Positions 7,105-9,916 of a stretch of 9,916 nt of DNA are shown one piece after another. How positions within the stretch are numbered: position 1 is the stretch's first letter; every line of letters starts with the position of its first letter. The position numbers and the translations under genes are program-made. Source of the stretch: Peptococcaceae bacterium (GTDB lineage: Bacteria; Bacillota; DSM-12270; Thermacetogeniales; Thermacetogeniaceae); NCBI GenBank assembly GCA_003160265.1, contig PLQY01000090.1, positions 22,748-32,663 of the forward strand, given 5' to 3'. Under the pieces are notes generated by a model. It was not told the DNA's origin. It made no database searches and saw only the letters and a program-made list of their open reading frames with translations.

Positions 7105-7896
7105 TTGAAAAAAGAACTTATTGACAAGGTATTTTCATTTAAAGGCAGCAAGCAACCGGGCATTCTCCAACTCAGGAAACAACTGATCAGGGAGCGCCTG
7201 CCGGGTCACGTGGCGGTCATCATGGACGGAAATGGCCGCTGGGCTCAGGCCAAGGGGCTTCCCAGGGTGTTCGGCCACCGGGCGGGGATGGAGGCCCTCC
7301 AGGAGGTCGTCAGGCTGTGTGTCGATCTGGGCATAAAGGTGCTGACTGTATACGCCTTCTCCACGGAAAATTGGAAAAGGCCGCAGGAAGAAATCGGCAT
7401 CCTGATGAACTTATTATATGAATACGTACAGAAAGAACTGGACGAGCTTGATCGCCAGAATGTCTGCATCAGGGTGATCGGGCATATCCAGGAGCTTCCG
7501 TTCCGCGCCCGCCACGAATTAGACCGGTCTCGGGCATCGACTGCAAACAATGACGGGCTGATCCTCAATATTGCTCTCAACTACGGAGGCCGGATGGAAA
7601 TCGTAGACGCCGCCCGCAGCCTTGCTGCCAAGGTAAGAGACGGCGCTCTGGAACCAGAGGCGATAGACGAGACGATGTTTGAGCAACACCTCTATACAGC
7701 GGGTATTCCCGATCCCGACCTGCTGATCAGGCCGGCGGGCGATTTTCGGATAAGCAACTTTCTGCTGTGGCAGATAGCCTATACGGAATTTTGGAACACA
7801 AATGCTTACTGGCCGGATTTCAAGGACCATGTCCATTTTTTGAGCGCCCTGGTGGCATTTCAGAAAAGAGAAAGACGGTATGGAGGCCTTTTATAG
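7105..7896 (+). CDS. uppS: Undecaprenyl diphosphate synthase (cis-prenyltransferase)
   Basis: Extends farnesyl diphosphate with isopentenyl diphosphate to the C55 carrier lipid used for peptidoglycan and wall polymers. Length is 263 aa. The catalytic loop HVAVIMDGNGRWAQ (35-48) has Asp41; then LPRVFGHRAG (52-61), TVYAFSTENWKRP (81-93), ILNIALNYGGRMEIV (153-167), and DPDLLIRPAGDFRISNFLLW (203-222). In most UppS proteins that last motif reads R-T/P-S/G-G-E-x-RISNF; here the metal-binding Glu position is Asp213, a conservative change at a key site. TTG start with GAGGTGG (7094-7100) four bases upstream; the roughly 33-residue lead-in before the core matches other Gram-positive UppS proteins. The gene is preceded by two long hairpins and a terminator, so it starts a separate unit. 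Confidence 0.97.
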   Translation: MKKELIDKVFSFKGSKQPGILQLRKQLIRERLPGHVAVIMDGNGRWAQAKGLPRVFGHRAGMEALQEVVRLCVDLGIKVLTVYAFSTENWKRPQEEIGILMNLLYEYVQKELDELDRQNVCIRVIGHIQELPFRARHELDRSRASTANNDGLILNIALNYGGRMEIVDAARSLAAKVRDGALEPEAIDETMFEQHLYTAGIPDPDLLIRPAGDFRISNFLLWQIAYTEFWNTNAYWPDFKDHVHFLSALVAFQKRERRYGGLL

Positions 7897-7899
7897 TAA

Positions 7900-7995
7900 T
7901 TGGTGGTTGGTAGTTGGATGATCACAAACAACGACCGATCACGCCACTGAATAGTTTTTTCCAACGACCAACGACTAACGGCCAACCACCAAAAT
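7900..7995. repeat. Heptamer repeat array with dyad symmetry between uppS and cdsA
   Basis: Left block in a 7-base register: TTGGTGG, TTGGTAG, TTGGATG (7900-7920). Right block: CCAACGA, CCAACGA, CTAACGG, CCAACCA, CCAAAAT (7961-7995). The blocks are roughly reverse complements: AATTGGTGGTTGG (7899-7910 region) matches CCAACCACCAA (7982-7992) in opposite sense. The 40-base middle holds GATCAC twice (7920-7925 and 7937-7942) and T6 at 7955-7960. It fills nearly the whole 115-base gap and begins 4 bases after the uppS stop. No gene was seen in it. Confidence 0.75.
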
Positions 7996-8011
7996 TGGAG
8001 GCAGGGCTTCT

Positions 8012-8818
8012 TTGCTGGCAAAACGCATCATCAGCGCACTAATCGCCATCCCGCTGGGGATCCTGATCGTCTATGAGGGAAAGTTGTTTTTTCTCTTGGG
8101 TATTTTATTTATAACAGTGACAGGGCTTTATGAGATGCGGAACCTGCTGCTGCGCATGAACCTGCGCTTTCCCCCGCTGCTCATATACGGGAATGGGATC
8201 CTATTTCCGATCGTCGCCTATTTTCTCTCTGGTTCCAACCAGATGCTTTTGCTGTTTGCCGCAGTAACCTGTTCTTTAATGCTGTATTTAATAGCCATGA
8301 TTATCAGCTTTCCCAGGTATTCGGCTGCAGAGATCGCTGTCTCCTATCTGGGAAGTTCATATATCGGGATACTGATAAGCTACACTATCTTAATACGTCA
8401 TATGAGCCCCGAGGGGTTCTTCTATCTTCTCTACCTGCTGATCTTAACCTGGGCGTATGATGCCGGCGCTTATTTTGCGGGTAACTATTTGGGCAGACAT
8501 TCCTTATGCCCTGCCCTGAGCCCGCAAAAAACCCTTGAGGGAGTGGCTGGCGGCCTGCTGATGACTGTTGGCGCCGCTCTTATTTTTCAGAGACTGCACC
8601 CGATAGGCGCCTATTTTGACACTGTGGTGCTGAGCTTGCTGATCGGTATTTTCGTACAGGTAGGCGACCTGGCGGAATCGGCTCTAAAGAGAATGGCCGG
8701 CGTGAAGGACTCCGGCACCATGATACCGGGCCATGGGGGCGTCCTCGACCGTTTTGACGGTCTTCTTTTCAGCGCTCCGGTCGCATATCTTTATCTGAAA
8801 CTGGTCTTATTTCGTTAG
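8012..8818 (+). CDS. cdsA: Phosphatidate cytidylyltransferase (CDP-diglyceride synthase)
   Basis: Integral membrane enzyme that makes CDP-diacylglycerol from phosphatidate and CTP, the precursor of bacterial phospholipids. Length is 268 aa, with about seven or eight hydrophobic segments (for example 6-20, 24-40, 58-72, 78-98, 113-128, 136-155, 178-193, 204-216). The family signature near the C-terminus is complete: ESALKRMAGVKDSG (222-235) followed by MIPGHGGVLDRFD (237-249). LTWAYDAGAYFAGNYLGRH and SPQKTLEGVAGG (170-181) are also conserved. TTG start: GGAGG at 7997-8001 is 10 bases upstream, slightly long. It follows uppS as in most bacteria. The stop at 8816-8818 overlaps the next gene's SD. 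Confidence 0.96.
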   Translation: MLAKRIISALIAIPLGILIVYEGKLFFLLGILFITVTGLYEMRNLLLRMNLRFPPLLIYGNGILFPIVAYFLSGSNQMLLLFAAVTCSLMLYLIAMIISFPRYSAAEIAVSYLGSSYIGILISYTILIRHMSPEGFFYLLYLLILTWAYDAGAYFAGNYLGRHSLCPALSPQKTLEGVAGGLLMTVGAALIFQRLHPIGAYFDTVVLSLLIGIFVQVGDLAESALKRMAGVKDSGTMIPGHGGVLDRFDGLLFSAPVAYLYLKLVLFR

Positions 8819-8830
8819 GAGTGAAAGAGC

Positions 8831-9916
8831 TTGTCTCCTTTGCTGGAGCGTAGCCTTTTGATGCTAGTCAGGCTGGCGATAGCGATCCTGGCTGGCCTGG
8901 GATTGATTCTGTTCTTCAGGTATTTCTGGCCGCTGGTGGCAATGCTGATCGACACCAGCATCAAAGTACTGCTGCCCCTGTTCATATCATACTTGATCGC
9001 CTTGATCCTGTACCCGGTGATCGACCGCATGGAGCGGAGGCTGCACATCAACCGCACCTGGGGCGCCGCTCTTGCCCTGTTCGTGTTTCTGGCCGTAATC
9101 GGCGGCCTGTTCTTTCTGCTGGCTTCCAACCTGATTCGGGAACTGCTCCAGTTGTACCAGCAATTGTCTGTCATCTCCCAGGGCATGGGAGCCTGGAACA
9201 TCAACATGCTTACCGAAAAACTGCGCCCTTTTTTGACGCAGTTGCAACTCCCTCCGAATATGGTCCAGAACGCCCTGCAGAACTACCAGCAGGTATTCAA
9301 CCTCCTGAGGAATATCGTCAACTTCTTGCTGGTGCAGATGTACTTCCTGGTCATCTCCCTGCCGCACTATTTCTTAATGCTGATCGTCACCGTCATCGCC
9401 AGCTATTTCTTTGCCCGGGACTACCAACTGCTCAAGGCCGGCCTGTTACGCACGCTTCCCGATCACTGGCAGGTACCGGTCAGGAGGGTGGCCTCCGGCC
9501 TTCACAGAGCGCTCCAGGGCTACGCCAAGGCCGAACTGTTCATGGTGTTCCTGACGGGATTGGAAAGCCTGGTCGGGCTGTCCATTTTAGGCGTTAGCTT
9601 CGCGTACATCCTGGCCATCCTGGCCATCATCCTGGATTTGCTTCCGGTCTTAGGGATCGCGATCCTGTACGTGCCCTGGGCGATCTGGCTGTTGTTCGCC
9701 GGCAACTCGCGTCTTGGCATTGGCCTCCTGCTTCTATATGGTATAATTGTGCTCGTAAGGCAATTGGTCGAGCCGAGGATTCTGGCCCGGAACATGGGGC
9801 TGCACCCCTTGACGACGCTGATCGCTATTTACCTGGGGTTCATGCTGCTGGGTTTCTGGGGGCTGGTGTTGGGGCCGGCGGTAGTGATCGCCTATAAAAC
9901 AGTGATGAGTGATGAG
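8831..9916 (+). CDS. AI-2E/YtvI-family membrane protein, open at window end
   Basis: Reading from TTG 8831 gives 362 codons with no stop before the window ends. The SD AGGAGTG (8817-8823) lies 7 bases upstream. Hydrophobic segments fall near 11-30, 32-62, 78-98, 163-195, 235-285, 297-310 and 328-356. Family hallmarks of AI-2E transporter proteins include FFARDYQLLKAGL (194-206), ILDLLPVLG (267-275) and EPRILARNMGLHPL (314-327). It may be the sporulation protein YtvI, which belongs to this family; the true substrate is unknown. The protein is close to the full family length, and its last codons lie in a heptamer repeat. In many relatives dxr follows cdsA, so this gene is an insertion into, or replacement within, that order. 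Confidence 0.9.
   Translation, partial: MSPLLERSLLMLVRLAIAILAGLGLILFFRYFWPLVAMLIDTSIKVLLPLFISYLIALILYPVIDRMERRLHINRTWGAALALFVFLAVIGGLFFLLASNLIRELLQLYQQLSVISQGMGAWNINMLTEKLRPFLTQLQLPPNMVQNALQNYQQVFNLLRNIVNFLLVQMYFLVISLPHYFLMLIVTVIASYFFARDYQLLKAGLLRTLPDHWQVPVRRVASGLHRALQGYAKAELFMVFLTGLESLVGLSILGVSFAYILAILAIILDLLPVLGIAILYVPWAIWLLFAGNSRLGIGLLLLYGIIVLVRQLVEPRILARNMGLHPLTTLIAIYLGFMLLGFWGLVLGPAVVIAYKTVMSDE
9902..9916 (+). repeat. Start of a heptamer tandem repeat, cut by the window end
   Basis: GTGATGA occurs at 9902-9908 and 9909-9915, then a further G, at the 3' end of the AI-2E family gene. It encodes the protein's last visible residues (V M S D E). One more identical unit would give TGA as the very next codon. 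Confidence 0.6.

Overview
The window reads as a chromosomal housekeeping segment of a low-to-mid GC Gram-positive anaerobe of the class Clostridia, probably close to the Peptococcaceae/Desulfotomaculum-Pelotomaculum group. This placement is inferred from gene order and protein character: hslV-hslU-codY (the clpQ-clpY-codY block of Firmicutes), then rpsB-tsf-pyrH-frr, then uppS-cdsA. All thirteen genes are on the + strand. Nine of the thirteen starts chosen here are GTG or TTG, most of them backed by Shine-Dalgarno (SD) sequences.

Layout: 1-149 is a non-coding, hairpin-rich tract ending in one arm of a dispersed palindromic repeat. 150-2932 holds the ATP-dependent protease HslVU and the nutrient-sensing repressor CodY. 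3058-3645 encodes a membrane-anchored coiled-coil protein with a C-terminal helix-turn-helix-like segment. It sits where SwrB lies in Bacillus (between the flagellar operon and rpsB), but no flagellar genes separate it from codY. A strong sigma-A-type promoter preceded by a perfect 15-bp tandem duplication then drives rpsB-tsf-pyrH-frr (translation and UMP phosphorylation). Two small translationally coupled ORFs follow: an 81-aa PASTA-like protein and a 56-aa 2[4Fe-4S] ferredoxin. A rho-independent terminator ends that unit.

A leader made of two long adjacent hairpins precedes uppS (undecaprenyl diphosphate synthase). After a heptamer-repeat spacer come cdsA (CDP-diacylglycerol synthase) and an AI-2E/YtvI-family membrane protein that is still open at the window end. 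uppS and cdsA serve cell-envelope lipid synthesis. The genes expected further downstream in such clusters (dxr, rseP, ispG) are outside the window.

The least ordinary content lies between genes. There are degenerate heptanucleotide repeats, mostly arranged as dyads, and three of the four sites overlap or abut the 3' end of a coding sequence. Palindromic repeat arms occur about 6.9 kb apart in inverted orientation. No CRISPR array, tRNA, rRNA, transposase or phage gene was seen, and no stretch over 300 bases lacks a gene.
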